From contig JAJDVQ010000100.1 in NCBI GenBank assembly GCA_022826045.1, positions 16,999 to 80,998 on the forward strand: a stretch of 64,000 bases of DNA, read 5' to 3'. The DNA is from Acidimicrobiia bacterium. GTDB lineage: Bacteria > Actinomycetota > Acidimicrobiia > Acidimicrobiales > Poriferisodalaceae. The notes under the pieces were generated by a model. The model was not told the DNA's origin, did no database searches, and saw nothing but the letters and a program-made list of their open reading frames with translations. Position numbers and translations under genes: made by a program. This document shows, piece by piece, positions 32,557 to 40,245 of this stretch (the stretch's first letter is position 1; each line of letters starts with the position of its first letter).

Positions 32557-34356
32557 ATGGCATTCCTGCAGCCTGAGAATCTTGCGAGTCGCAGCGATGT
32601 GCCTGATCGGCTGCATGTCGTGGTCCGCCATCTTCGCGATCACCTGCCCGACGAGGTGACGGTCTGGCTTGAGCGCACGGGCGACGGCGAGGCGGCAGCA
32701 CTGCGACGCGAGTTCGACGGGCCGCTCTCTTCGGAAGATGACAGCGACTGCTTCTTGGTGGTGCTCGACCCGGAGGCAGGCATCGCTGTCGTGCAGGCCC
32801 CGTCGCGCCGTCAGATCAAGGCATCTCGCCGCCGACGCTCACGGCTTGATGCCGGTGCGGCCCATCGACTGGCGTCGGAGCGGGTGACGCATCTCGGCGG
32901 GAGTGTTGCCGACGTGCCGGTCGAATCGTTGCCAGTGACGCATGTCCTCGCGTTGCCGCAGATCAGCCGGGAGCACACAGCCGACATTGACAGCGGGCTC
33001 CCGATGCTGTCTCGCGACGACTTCGAGCCGGACGCGTTGCGGCCCGCGCTTCAGCAGGCCATCGGCGGCCGGATCCTGCCACTTGGTCGGGCCGAGCAAG
33101 CGCGCACCCGAGCAGCGGTCAAGCCTGAGATCGTCATCATCGGCAAGACAACTGCGATGTTTCGGGAACCAGATCCGGCCAGCGAGGAGGTCATTCGCAC
33201 GCTTGACCGCGAGCAAGAACGCACGGCCCGGCACTTGGGTCCCGGGTATCGGGTGATACGAGGCGTGGCCGGCAGCGGCAAGACGCTCGTGCTCACGCAC
33301 CGAGCCCGACATATCGCCCGGCACTTTCCTGATTGGCGGATTCTGTTGATGTGCTTCAACAGGCCGCTGGCGTCAGCGCTGCGGACGCAGGTGGCGGAGT
33401 GCAGGAACGTCACTGTCAGCACCATCGACCAGCAGGCACACCGCGTGCTGGAACAGGCCGAACTCGTTGGGGAAGCCAAGGTCAAGCCAGACTTCGAGCA
33501 GCGTCGCCGTGATGCTGCCGCCTATGTGCGTGACCTCACCGAGGCTGAGCGTCGTGCGAGGGGACGTGCGTGGGGATACGACATGGTCCTGGTCGACGAG
33601 GCTCAAGATCTGGGAGCAGACGGATTGGACTTGGCATGGGCGCTGCTCAAGCCGGGCCGTGACCACTTGGTGATAGCACTCGACGGCGCGCAGCGGATCT
33701 ACCGGGGCAAGCGGCGCTGGAATCCGCCGGGAACAACGGCGCAGGGGCGCACCAAGGTCTTCGACGTCAACTACCGCAACACTGATGAGGTCCTTGAGGA
33801 GGCACTGCTGGCGCTCGGCGATGCCGTGCGACGAGGCAACTCGGGAGACCAGGGCGACCATCTCGACGTCTTCGTGATGCCCGGGAAAGCAGTTCGGCGA
33901 GGACCGCTGCCAGTGAGGCTCGCGTGCGGTTCGATGCGGGCGGAGGCAGATGAGATCACGAAGCATGTCGCGAGGTTGCGAGACAGCGGCGTGCCCTCCG
34001 AGCACATCGCCGTGCTCACGGGCTGGCGGGAGCTACGCAGGGAACTGTTGAGGCGCATCCCCGACGCCATGGAAATCAGGGGTGCCCAGCGCGACAAGAT
34101 TGCCGATGCCGTCGGCATCGTTCCGGTCGCAACTCTGCAGATGCTCAAAGGCCTCGAGTTTCGCCATGTCGTCATCGGCGGAGCGAACGACATCTGGGTC
34201 GAAGACGACGAGCCGGACGAGCAGGATCGCCAGCGCCGTCGACTGCTGTACGTGGCTATGACCCGAGCCAGCGAGACCCTGACCGTCACTTACTCCGGCG
34301 AGGGGATCATGGACATCATCAGCAATCTGCCCGAAGCGCCTTCGGCCCGGTCGTGA
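32557..34356 (+). CDS. UvrD/Rep-like SF1 helicase with NERD-like N-terminal domain
   Basis: The 599-residue protein has an N-terminal 110-residue region (CFLVVLDPEAGIAVVQAPS near residues 66-84) that resembles a NERD nuclease-like fold but lacks the catalytic E-x-K. An SF1 helicase core follows: VIRGVAGSGKTLVLTHRARH near residue 233 (Walker A), ILLMCFNRPLASALRTQV, MVLVDEAQDLGADGLDLAWA near 345 (motif II), FDVNYRNTDEVLEEAL, ATLQMLKGLEFRHVVIGGAN and LLYVAMTRASETLTVTY (motif VI). It follows the RecQ fusion closely on the same strand and probably shares its operon and DNA substrate. Confidence 0.87.
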   Translation: MAFLQPENLASRSDVPDRLHVVVRHLRDHLPDEVTVWLERTGDGEAAALRREFDGPLSSEDDSDCFLVVLDPEAGIAVVQAPSRRQIKASRRRRSRLDAGAAHRLASERVTHLGGSVADVPVESLPVTHVLALPQISREHTADIDSGLPMLSRDDFEPDALRPALQQAIGGRILPLGRAEQARTRAAVKPEIVIIGKTTAMFREPDPASEEVIRTLDREQERTARHLGPGYRVIRGVAGSGKTLVLTHRARHIARHFPDWRILLMCFNRPLASALRTQVAECRNVTVSTIDQQAHRVLEQAELVGEAKVKPDFEQRRRDAAAYVRDLTEAERRARGRAWGYDMVLVDEAQDLGADGLDLAWALLKPGRDHLVIALDGAQRIYRGKRRWNPPGTTAQGRTKVFDVNYRNTDEVLEEALLALGDAVRRGNSGDQGDHLDVFVMPGKAVRRGPLPVRLACGSMRAEADEITKHVARLRDSGVPSEHIAVLTGWRELRRELLRRIPDAMEIRGAQRDKIADAVGIVPVATLQMLKGLEFRHVVIGGANDIWVEDDEPDEQDRQRRRLLYVAMTRASETLTVTYSGEGIMDIISNLPEAPSARS

Positions 34357-34390
34357 AGGTGGCGATATCGAAGTGACGGGCACGAATATG

Positions 34391-34414
34391 CGGCGGGCCG
34401 CGGCATGCCCGCCG
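34391..34414. terminator. Strong hairpin after the helicase operon
   Basis: CGGCGGGC (34391-34398) and GCCCGCCG (34407-34414) form a perfect 8-bp stem with an 8-nt loop, 35 nt after the helicase stop and before the convergent vapC. There is no T tract. Confidence 0.5.
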
Positions 34415-34445
34415 AGAAGCCGTCCGGGGCACCGGAGCGATGTTG

Positions 34446-34850
34446 CTAGGCGATGAGGTCGATGCGAGGTGGCGGCAGGTCGGCTGGCCAGGGTGCGCGT
34501 GCGGTGCGGGCGTCGAGCGTCAACAAAGGGGCGTCGAGCATTACGGCCAGCGCAGCGAACGAGGTGTCGTAGGCCGTGAAGTTCTCGCACAGCCGCCAGA
34601 TCACCGGCAGCAGCGGCTCGTGCGGATGGGCCACGATGCCGAGCCGCGGGAATTCGTCCAGTGCACGCTGCGCTTGCTCAGCCGAGAGGTCCCCCCGTCG
34701 CACGTAACGCTGCAGCACATGGGCAGTCTCCACTGCGAGCAACGCAGGCGCGTGGAGCGAATCGGACGACATCACACGCCGCTCGACGTCAGCCGCTTCC
34801 GGCAGACGAAGCAGCCAGGCGATGACGGCCGACGTGTCGAGAACGATCAC
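34446..34850 (-). CDS. vapC: VapC-type PIN-domain ribonuclease toxin
   Basis: The 134-residue PIN protein has the acidic residues in VLDTSAVIAWLL (Asp5), LAVETAHVLQRY (Glu near 41) and ENFTAYDTSFAALAVMLDAP (Asp near 95), with LLTLDARTARA near the end (Asp near 113). It cleaves RNA and is held inactive by the antitoxin. The GTG start overlaps the antitoxin stop (GTGA), the typical coupled arrangement. It is convergent with the helicase operon. Confidence 0.88.
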   Translation of the reverse strand: MIVLDTSAVIAWLLRLPEAADVERRVMSSDSLHAPALLAVETAHVLQRYVRRGDLSAEQAQRALDEFPRLGIVAHPHEPLLPVIWRLCENFTAYDTSFAALAVMLDAPLLTLDARTARAPWPADLPPPRIDLIA

Positions 34851-35074
34851 CTCGCGTCGCGAATCGCGCGCACCGCATCGGCAGGCGACTCGGTCACTGC
34901 AATGCGATCAAGGGCCGCGATGCGCTCCATCATCTCCTGCCGTGTCGGGATATCGAGCGAACGCCGCAGCTCGCGCAAGACGTACTCCGACATCGACTGG
35001 CCTTCCAAGGCGGCGCGTGCCTTCAGCCGACGATGAAGCTCGTCCGGCATGTCGCGAATCTGCAGCGATGTCAT
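34847..35074 (-). CDS. vapB: VapB/FitA-type ribbon-helix-helix antitoxin
   Basis: The 75-residue protein starts SLQIRDMPDELHRRLKARAA and LEGQSMSEYVLRELRRSL, the Arc/MetJ-type ribbon-helix-helix of FitA-like antitoxins. The C-terminal half (AALDRIAVTESPADAVRAIR) should wrap the toxin. It precedes vapC in a four-base overlap. A TATGAT box inside an imperfect palindrome sits directly before the ATG, so the protein likely represses its own leaderless promoter. Confidence 0.87.
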   Translation of the reverse strand: MTSLQIRDMPDELHRRLKARAALEGQSMSEYVLRELRRSLDIPTRQEMMERIAALDRIAVTESPADAVRAIRDAR

Positions 35075-35094
35075 GCAGAGATCATACTCTCATG
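35071..35094 (-). promoter_or_regulatory. VapBC promoter and candidate operator
   Basis: On the minus strand TATGAT (plus 35081-35086) ends 6 nt before the vapB ATG. The arms CATGAGAG and CTCTGCATG, with one unpaired base, flank it, making an imperfect palindrome centred on the -10 box. This suits autorepression by the ribbon-helix-helix antitoxin. Confidence 0.5.
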
Positions 35095-35194
35095 CGTAAT
35101 TCATGAAAACTGACCGGCTATCCTCCATCCTGTTCTACACCCACACCCTGATGACGCCGTTCTTCAATCCGGGCCCGATCGGCTTGGCGCCGTC

Positions 35195-35494
35195 GGCCAG
35201 CTCGCGTTCTGCGGATCGACGCCGGCCTACGCGGGCGCGCTCGACCACCACGGCTACGGCGACCTGCAACCACGCCTGAACACGCTGTCCAAGCAGGGCA
35301 ACTGGCGCGAGATGAGCGACCTCATCGACGACGACCTGCTGGATCTCATCGTCGTGTCGGGCACACCGTCGGCGGTGGGCGCGCAGATCGCCGAGCGCAA
35401 CACCTTCGCCGACCGCACCACGATGATGTTCTACGGCCCGCCACCCACCAACGACGCCATCGCTGAAGCCGTAGCAGCCGCCAGAGTCGCATGA
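35195..35494 (+). pseudogene. 5'-truncated LLM-class oxidoreductase relic
   Basis: The frame encodes the last 99 residues of a luciferase-like enzyme: LAFCGSTPAYAGALDHHGYG, DLQPRLNTLSKQGNWREMSD, LIDDDLLDLIVVSGTPSAVG and the tail. In intact relatives the pattern GSTPAYxxVLxxHGWGDLxxxL lies about 220 residues from the start; all of that N-terminal part is missing here. Its stop overlaps the ATG of tag (ATGA), so the ancestral gene was probably in an operon with it. Confidence 0.68.
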
Positions 35495-36138
35495 GCCAAC
35501 CAGCCGCTGCGCCCGAGGGGCTGAGGCGGCGAGCTGACGGGACGCTGGCGTGCTGGTGGGGCGAGGGCCACGACGACTACGAGGCCTACCATGACACCGA
35601 GTGGGGCATGCCGGTCACCGACGACGTGCGCCTGTACGAGAAGATGTGCCTCGAGGGCTTCCAATCGGGGCTGTCGTGGCTGACGATCCTGCGCAAGCGG
35701 GAGAACTTCCAAACCGCGTTCTGCGGGTTCGACTTTGAGGCGGTGGCCTGCTTCGGCGATGCCGATGTCGAGCGCCTCCTCGGCGACGCAGGCATCGTGC
35801 GTCACCGCGGCAAGATCGAGGCGACCATCAACAACGCCCGCGCTGCGCTCGACACCATCGAGGCACACGGCAGCCTGGCGGCATTCTTCTGGTCGTTCGA
35901 ACCGGCACAGCAGGATCGGCCGGCAACCATCGACTACCGCACGCTCGCCTCGATGCCCTCAACGCCCGAATCGACAGCGCTCAGCAAGGCACTGCGCAAG
36001 CAGGGCTGGCGTTTTGTCGGCCCCACCACCTGTTACGCCCTCATGCAGGCCTCGGGCATCGTCAACGACCACCTCGAAGGCTGCCACCGCCGACCCGTCA
36101 TCGAGGCCGCACGCGCAGCGCTGATCCGGCCGACATAG
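35491..36138 (+). CDS. tag: DNA-3-methyladenine glycosylase I
   Basis: The 215-residue protein has the Tag signature: CWWGEGHDDYEAYHDTEWGM near residue 21, LYEKMCLEGFQSGLSWLTIL near residue 48, KRENFQTAFCGFDFEAVACF, GIVRHRGKIEATINNARAAL near residue 108, and the zinc/HhH end GPTTCYALMQASGIVNDHLE. It removes 3-methyladenine in base-excision repair. The start ATG overlaps the stop of the LLM relic, so its old promoter may lie in deleted DNA. It lies near other DNA-processing genes. Confidence 0.92.
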   Translation: MSQPAAAPEGLRRRADGTLACWWGEGHDDYEAYHDTEWGMPVTDDVRLYEKMCLEGFQSGLSWLTILRKRENFQTAFCGFDFEAVACFGDADVERLLGDAGIVRHRGKIEATINNARAALDTIEAHGSLAAFFWSFEPAQQDRPATIDYRTLASMPSTPESTALSKALRKQGWRFVGPTTCYALMQASGIVNDHLEGCHRRPVIEAARAALIRPT

Positions 36139-36189
36139 GTCCAGCAAGAGCGGTGAGTCGGTTCCCTCCGACCACCGCCGAAAATCGTT

Positions 36190-37221
36190 TTGCGGCTCGA
36201 TGTCGAAACCCTCGAGTCGCGCGGATACCTGCTTCGATTCGACGGCAGCCCCGTGGCGGTGGTGCATCCCAAGGCGGACCCGAGCGATTTCATGCGGCTC
36301 GACGATGCCGGTCGCCCGCCTGAAGGAATGTCGGCTGCAGACTGCCGGTCACGAGGTGCCCGATACGGGCTGCTTGCGTGCAGGAACCGTTACCAACTCT
36401 TCGACTGCGATCCTGCTGCCTCGACAGCGGACTGGCTGGACCTCGATGCTCAGTTGCTCGGTGACGAGCGTCGCGCATACCTCGCATTGCTCGCTCCTCA
36501 CCACATAGCCTCACACCGCCGAGCCCAGCAGGCCGCATCCCAAGAAAACGCGAAGGCTTCTCTTCTCGAGCGGTGATTTCGAGGGCGCAGAGCTCTTGGA
36601 GGAGATCGAACTCGACGACTGGTGCTTTGCTGGGGTATTGATCGCCGTCGGCATTGATGCGGAGACCGGCCGTGGCGTCGACTACTCCTCGTTGGAGATC
36701 GCCCACATCGGTCACATTTACGAGACGTTGCTGAGCCTGCAGCTCACAGTGGCCGATCGCTCGCTGCGGTACGACCTCGGACAAGACCGCTATCTGGCCG
36801 CCGAAGGCGAACCCGAAATCACTTCAGGGTCGTTGCCCTCTTGCCCAGACTGCTCCTGAAGCACTGCGTGTACGGCGCCGATGTCATCGCCGACACGATG
36901 AGCGATGACGTTCGCAGCAAGCTTGAAGCGGCGACGCAGCTCGCAACTGAGCATCGCTTCTTGCATTGGCCGCTGGAGTTTCCGGAGGTGTATGAGGCGC
37001 TGGCCGTCGAGCGCAGCACGGCCGTGCGAAGAGACCTCGGCGAGGTCAAGCGGGCGCTCGACGATGGCTCGATCGATGGTGCCACGGCGGCCATACGCAT
37101 TTCCGAGGTCGTCGACTTCCACGGGCTCATGCCAGTGGAGTTGCCGACCGCTGCTGCGCCCATCTCTGAACACGACATCGGCGTGGTGTGTTGGATGGGC
37201 GTACTCCCGGCGGCGACGTAG
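36190..37221 (+). pseudogene. Decayed Eco57I-like (type IIG) restriction-modification gene
   Basis: Three frame-shifted fragments carry family signatures. 36190-36576 encodes SPVAVVHPKADPSDFMRLDD and SRGARYGLLACRNRYQLFDC. From about 36557 to 36859 another frame reads FEGAELLEEIELDDWC, then EIAHIGHIYETLLSLQLTVA. 36841-37221 reads LLLKHCVYGADVIADTM and HRFLHWPLEFPEVYEALAVE. These match successive pieces of Eco57I-family methyltransferase-endonucleases. The SAM-binding and NPPY core between the last two pieces is missing, so the gene is dead. The last ~60 residues (FHGLMPVELPTAAAPISEHD) may come from another gene. Confidence 0.65.
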
Positions 37222-37264
37222 CCGAAGCTCGAACGAGGTGCCGGTCTGTTCGGCAGGCTGACTG

Positions 37265-37564
37265 TCAGTCTGAGCCGGGGGCGATGACGATGTCCACCAT
37301 TGACACGTGCATGCTGCTCACTCGATCGGGCTGGCCGGCGAAGACAGCCGCTCGCTCGGGCGACGAGGCGAACTCCTCGTACGCGGCTTCGTAGTCGCTG
37401 GGGTGGCTCACGGCCCATACGAGCTGGTTGTTCTCGCGGTCGGCGTACATGAACTCGACTTTGAAGCCGAACTTCTCGCGAACGGCGATGAGGCTCGGAA
37501 ACCACTCGATCAGCGAGTCCATCTGGCCCTCGATTACGTCGTAGCGACGCAGTTGTGTCGCCAT
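37265..37564 (-). CDS. NIPSNAP-like small protein
   Basis: The 99-residue protein is predicted to be an alpha/beta-barrel dimer: TQLRRYDVIEGQMDSLIEWF, FGFKVEFMYADRENNQLVWA, then EAAYEEFASSPERAAVFAGQ. It resembles NIPSNAP-type proteins, with low similarity to the one at 17623. GAGAGGAG precedes the ATG at 37564 by a normal spacing. It lies downstream of, and on the same strand as, nothing obvious; its partner is unknown. Confidence 0.68.
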   Translation of the reverse strand: MATQLRRYDVIEGQMDSLIEWFPSLIAVREKFGFKVEFMYADRENNQLVWAVSHPSDYEAAYEEFASSPERAAVFAGQPDRVSSMHVSMVDIVIAPGSD

Positions 37565-37627
37565 GCCGGCTCCTCTCAGGTGTGATCGGTCACCGTCATT
37601 GCTAGCGCGGTTCGACGAACGGCACCA

Positions 37628-38245
37628 CTAGGCCCCATCGGAACCGAGATCGACGACGCCGTCTTCGGTGGCGAGGTGGGTCATCGGCACATCGTGGGGT
37701 TCCGATGGAAGCTGGTCGAAGACGATGTCGCGGCAGGCGACGCCGACGCGCAGGCATTCCTCGGGCAGCCGGGCCAGCAACTCGTCGTAGTAGCCCACGC
37801 CGTGGCCCAGCCGGGTGCCGTGGCGGTCGAAGGCCACGCCGGGCACCAGCGCCAGCGAGATGTGGCGGGGCTGCAACTCGAACGCATCCGCGGTGGGCTG
37901 GGGGAAGCCATAGCGGTGCTGTTCCATGGCACCGATCGCCGGGTGCAGCGTGAGCGGGCCGTCTGGGGGCGTGCGCGTCACGGCAAAGCGCTGCCAGCCG
38001 ACGGCGTCGGCGAGCCCGTCGAGCGACAGCTCATTCGCCATTGCCCGGTAGAAGAGGATCAGGTTGGCCCCCGAGGGCACCGGCTCGCCGGCAACGGCAG
38101 TCGAGCCTTCGTCGAACGCCCCGATGAACTCCCGCAGGCCCGCTACGACGGCGACTGTTGACACTGCTGAAACCGGCTGGCGCTGTTCTCGAATCCATCC
38201 GCGCCAGGCACCCTTCGAAGACCCCGGTTCGGGCTCGCCGCTCAT
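37628..38245 (-). CDS. 5-formyltetrahydrofolate cyclo-ligase
   Basis: The 205-residue protein makes 5,10-methenyltetrahydrofolate from 5-formyl-THF with ATP. Visible motifs are the N-terminal KGAWRGWIREQRQPVS region (a K/R-rich start), ANLILFYRAMANELSLDGLA, GFPQPTADAFELQP, the LALVPGVAFDRHGTRLGHGV and GYYDELLARLP nucleotide/folate site, and VGVACRDIVFDQLPSEPHDV near the end. The ATG at 38245 has a TAGCGT box 7 nt upstream, so the start is leaderless. It is divergent from the hydroxylase gene. Confidence 0.88.
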   Translation of the reverse strand: MSGEPEPGSSKGAWRGWIREQRQPVSAVSTVAVVAGLREFIGAFDEGSTAVAGEPVPSGANLILFYRAMANELSLDGLADAVGWQRFAVTRTPPDGPLTLHPAIGAMEQHRYGFPQPTADAFELQPRHISLALVPGVAFDRHGTRLGHGVGYYDELLARLPEECLRVGVACRDIVFDQLPSEPHDVPMTHLATEDGVVDLGSDGA

Positions 38246-38252
38246 CTCAACG

Positions 38253-38258
38253 ACGCTA
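38253..38258 (-). promoter_or_regulatory. Candidate -10 box (TAGCGT) of the 5-FTHF cyclo-ligase gene
   Basis: On the minus strand TAGCGT ends 7 nt before the ATG at 38245. It lies only 22 nt from the opposing -10 box at 38280, so the two divergent promoters nearly touch. Confidence 0.55.
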
Positions 38259-38279
38259 GGTGTCTGGCGCCCGCAGCCA

Positions 38280-38285
38280 TACAAT
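38280..38285 (+). promoter_or_regulatory. Candidate -10 box (TACAAT) of the hydroxylase gene
   Basis: TACAAT ends 7 nt before the GTG at 38293, and it decides between several in-frame starts. No Shine-Dalgarno is needed under this reading. Confidence 0.55.
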
Positions 38286-38292
38286 TCGCGTC

Positions 38293-39270
38293 GTGGGGAT
38301 TGGGGAGGTGACGCTCCCACCGCTGTACGACCGGCCGCCTCGACCGCTCGCGATGGCGCGCTGGACGATCACCAACTTCCTGTGGTGGCAGGGCGGCCTG
38401 TGGATCGCCGTCGGCATCGTGGCGTGGAACTGGCTGACGCCGTCGCTCGAGAGCTTCGCGACCCCAGCGGCGTGGGCCGTCGCAGCGGTGTACCTGCGCA
38501 ACGTGGTGCTCATGATTGCCGTGGCCGGGGGCTTGCACTGGTGGCTGTTCATCCGGCGCAGCCAGGGAACCCGGCACAAGTACGACGAGCGCTGGCTCTC
38601 GGTCGGGCGCCGGCCATTCCTGTTCCGCAATCAGACCCGCGACAACGTGTTCTGGTCGCTCGCCAGCGCCTGCTCCATCGCAGCGCTGTACGAAACGCTG
38701 ATGCTGTGGCTGTATGCCAACGACCTCATCTGGACCGTTCCGGCAACGGGCAGCCTCGCCAGCTTCGGCTACACGGCGGCGCTGACGCTGCTGATCTTCC
38801 CTCTGGGCTCGGTGCACTTCTACGCCAACCACCGGCTGCTCCACACCAAGCACCTGTACCGCTGGGCTCACTCGCTGCACCATCGCAACGTCAACATCGG
38901 CCCGTGGTCGGGCGTGTCGATGCACCCGCTCGAGCACGTGCTGTACCTCTCGGTGCCGCTGGCCTTCCTGGTGATCCCGGCGAACCCGTACCTGATCACG
39001 CTGACAACCACGTATTTCCTGTTGTCACCGGCAGCATCGCACTCGGGCTTCGACCGCTTCGTCGTAGCCGGCGGGCGCACCGTGGCCGGCGGCGACCGCT
39101 TCCACACGCTCCATCACCGCTACTTCGACTGCAACTACGGAACGGCGATCGTGCCGCTCGACAAGTGGTTGGGCACGTTCCACGACGGCAGCGACGCAGC
39201 CACCGACCGCATCGTCGAACGCCGACGCCGCAGCGAAACTCGTTCGCCGCGTCGACCGACCCGTTCCTAG
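38293..39270 (+). CDS. Fatty-acid hydroxylase/sterol desaturase family protein
   Basis: The 325-residue integral membrane di-iron enzyme has transmembrane segments near residues 28-50, 65-85, 125-145 and 165-180. It carries the His clusters HRLLH, then HSLHH with HPLEHV, and the late HTLHHRYFDCNYG. These ligands define hydroxylases and desaturases of long-chain lipids or sterols. The exact substrate is unknown. The start is ambiguous (GTG 38293, GTG 38308 or ATG 38353); I chose 38293 for its TACAAT box. Confidence 0.83.
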   Translation: MGIGEVTLPPLYDRPPRPLAMARWTITNFLWWQGGLWIAVGIVAWNWLTPSLESFATPAAWAVAAVYLRNVVLMIAVAGGLHWWLFIRRSQGTRHKYDERWLSVGRRPFLFRNQTRDNVFWSLASACSIAALYETLMLWLYANDLIWTVPATGSLASFGYTAALTLLIFPLGSVHFYANHRLLHTKHLYRWAHSLHHRNVNIGPWSGVSMHPLEHVLYLSVPLAFLVIPANPYLITLTTTYFLLSPAASHSGFDRFVVAGGRTVAGGDRFHTLHHRYFDCNYGTAIVPLDKWLGTFHDGSDAATDRIVERRRRSETRSPRRPTRS

Positions 39271-39278
39271 GGTGATCC

Positions 39279-39331
39279 GTGAGGTAGGTCGCTGTCGGCC
39301 ACTAGCGGGGAAGCGCAGCGACCTGCCTCAC
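39279..39331. terminator. Long inverted repeat between convergent genes
   Basis: GTGAGGTAGGTCGCTG (39279-39294) pairs with CAGCGACCTGCCTCAC (39316-39331), 15 of 16 positions with one G-T, around a 21-nt loop. It lies just after the hydroxylase stop and before the convergent SDR stop at 39403, a good bidirectional terminator candidate without a T tract. Confidence 0.6.
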
Positions 39332-39402
39332 TTGTCGGACCCGAGATGCCACGATACCACGCTGCGGCACCGAGCAGTCCAGCGCATTACGTCGAAATCT
39401 CG

Positions 39403-40131
39403 CTAGGCGATGGTCTCTGGTTCGGTGGTGACGAGCAGTTCGGCGACCGATGCGGTGTTCGGCAGGCGCAGGATCGTGGCCAGGGCCTGGGCCAGGTCGT
39501 CGGCTTGGATCATGATCGACGGGTCCACGCCGAAACCCGAGGTCATGTCGGTCTGCACATAGCCGGGACACACGGCCGTGCACCGGATCCCGTCAGGAAA
39601 GGTGAGGTGTCGCACCGAGTGGTGCAGGGCCATCGCGGCGTGCTTGCTCATGGCGTAGCCGGGTGCGAACGTGCCGCGCACTCGCTTGCCCGACATCGAG
39701 ATCACGTTCACGATGCGGCCCTCGCCGCTGCGGCGCAGGTGATCGAGCGTGGCGCGCAGCAGGCGGAACGGCCCCTTTGCGTTGACCTCCCACATCTCGT
39801 CGAGCGTGTCCTCGGTCAGGTCTTCGAAGGCGTCGGGATAGGCGACGCCGGCGTTGTTCACGAGGCAGTCGATCCGACCATGCGCCGCGATCGTCTCTGC
39901 GGTCCAGCGCTCGGCAGCCTCGGGATCGGTGGCGTCGTAGCGGTGCAGACTCACTGCGCCGCCGCCGTCGGCGTCGGTCCGGTATTCGGCCGCTGAGGCT
40001 TCCAGCGAGGCCGGCTCGCGAGCACCCAGCGACAGCGCCCATCCGTCGGCATGCAGAGCAGCGGCGATGGCTTCGCCGATGCCGCGATTGGCACCGCTGA
40101 TCATCGCCACGCAACCGGTGATGTCTCGCAT
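39403..40131 (-). CDS. Short-chain dehydrogenase/reductase
   Basis: The 242-residue Rossmann enzyme has AMISGANRGIGEAIAAAL (nucleotide motif TGxxxGIG, here SGANRGIG), DCLVNNAGVAYPDAFEDLTE near residue 82, and the catalytic Ser (NVISMSGK), Tyr-x-x-x-Lys (PGYAMSKHAAM) and CPGYVQTDM loop. NAD(P) preference and substrate are not clear. The ATG at 40131 has GGAGG nine bases upstream. The long upstream open frame is antisense to the transporter gene and was rejected. Confidence 0.9.
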   Translation of the reverse strand: MRDITGCVAMISGANRGIGEAIAAALHADGWALSLGAREPASLEASAAEYRTDADGGGAVSLHRYDATDPEAAERWTAETIAAHGRIDCLVNNAGVAYPDAFEDLTEDTLDEMWEVNAKGPFRLLRATLDHLRRSGEGRIVNVISMSGKRVRGTFAPGYAMSKHAAMALHHSVRHLTFPDGIRCTAVCPGYVQTDMTSGFGVDPSIMIQADDLAQALATILRLPNTASVAELLVTTEPETIA

Positions 40132-40245
40132 CTTGCAGTCCTCCTGGCGGGCCGTCGGGTCGTCCCGGCGCGCTCTGGTGACCCGCAGTAGCGTTCGCAG
40201 TTGGCCTCGCCGCGAAGCCGACGGGCCGATCCGGAGGCTAGGTCG

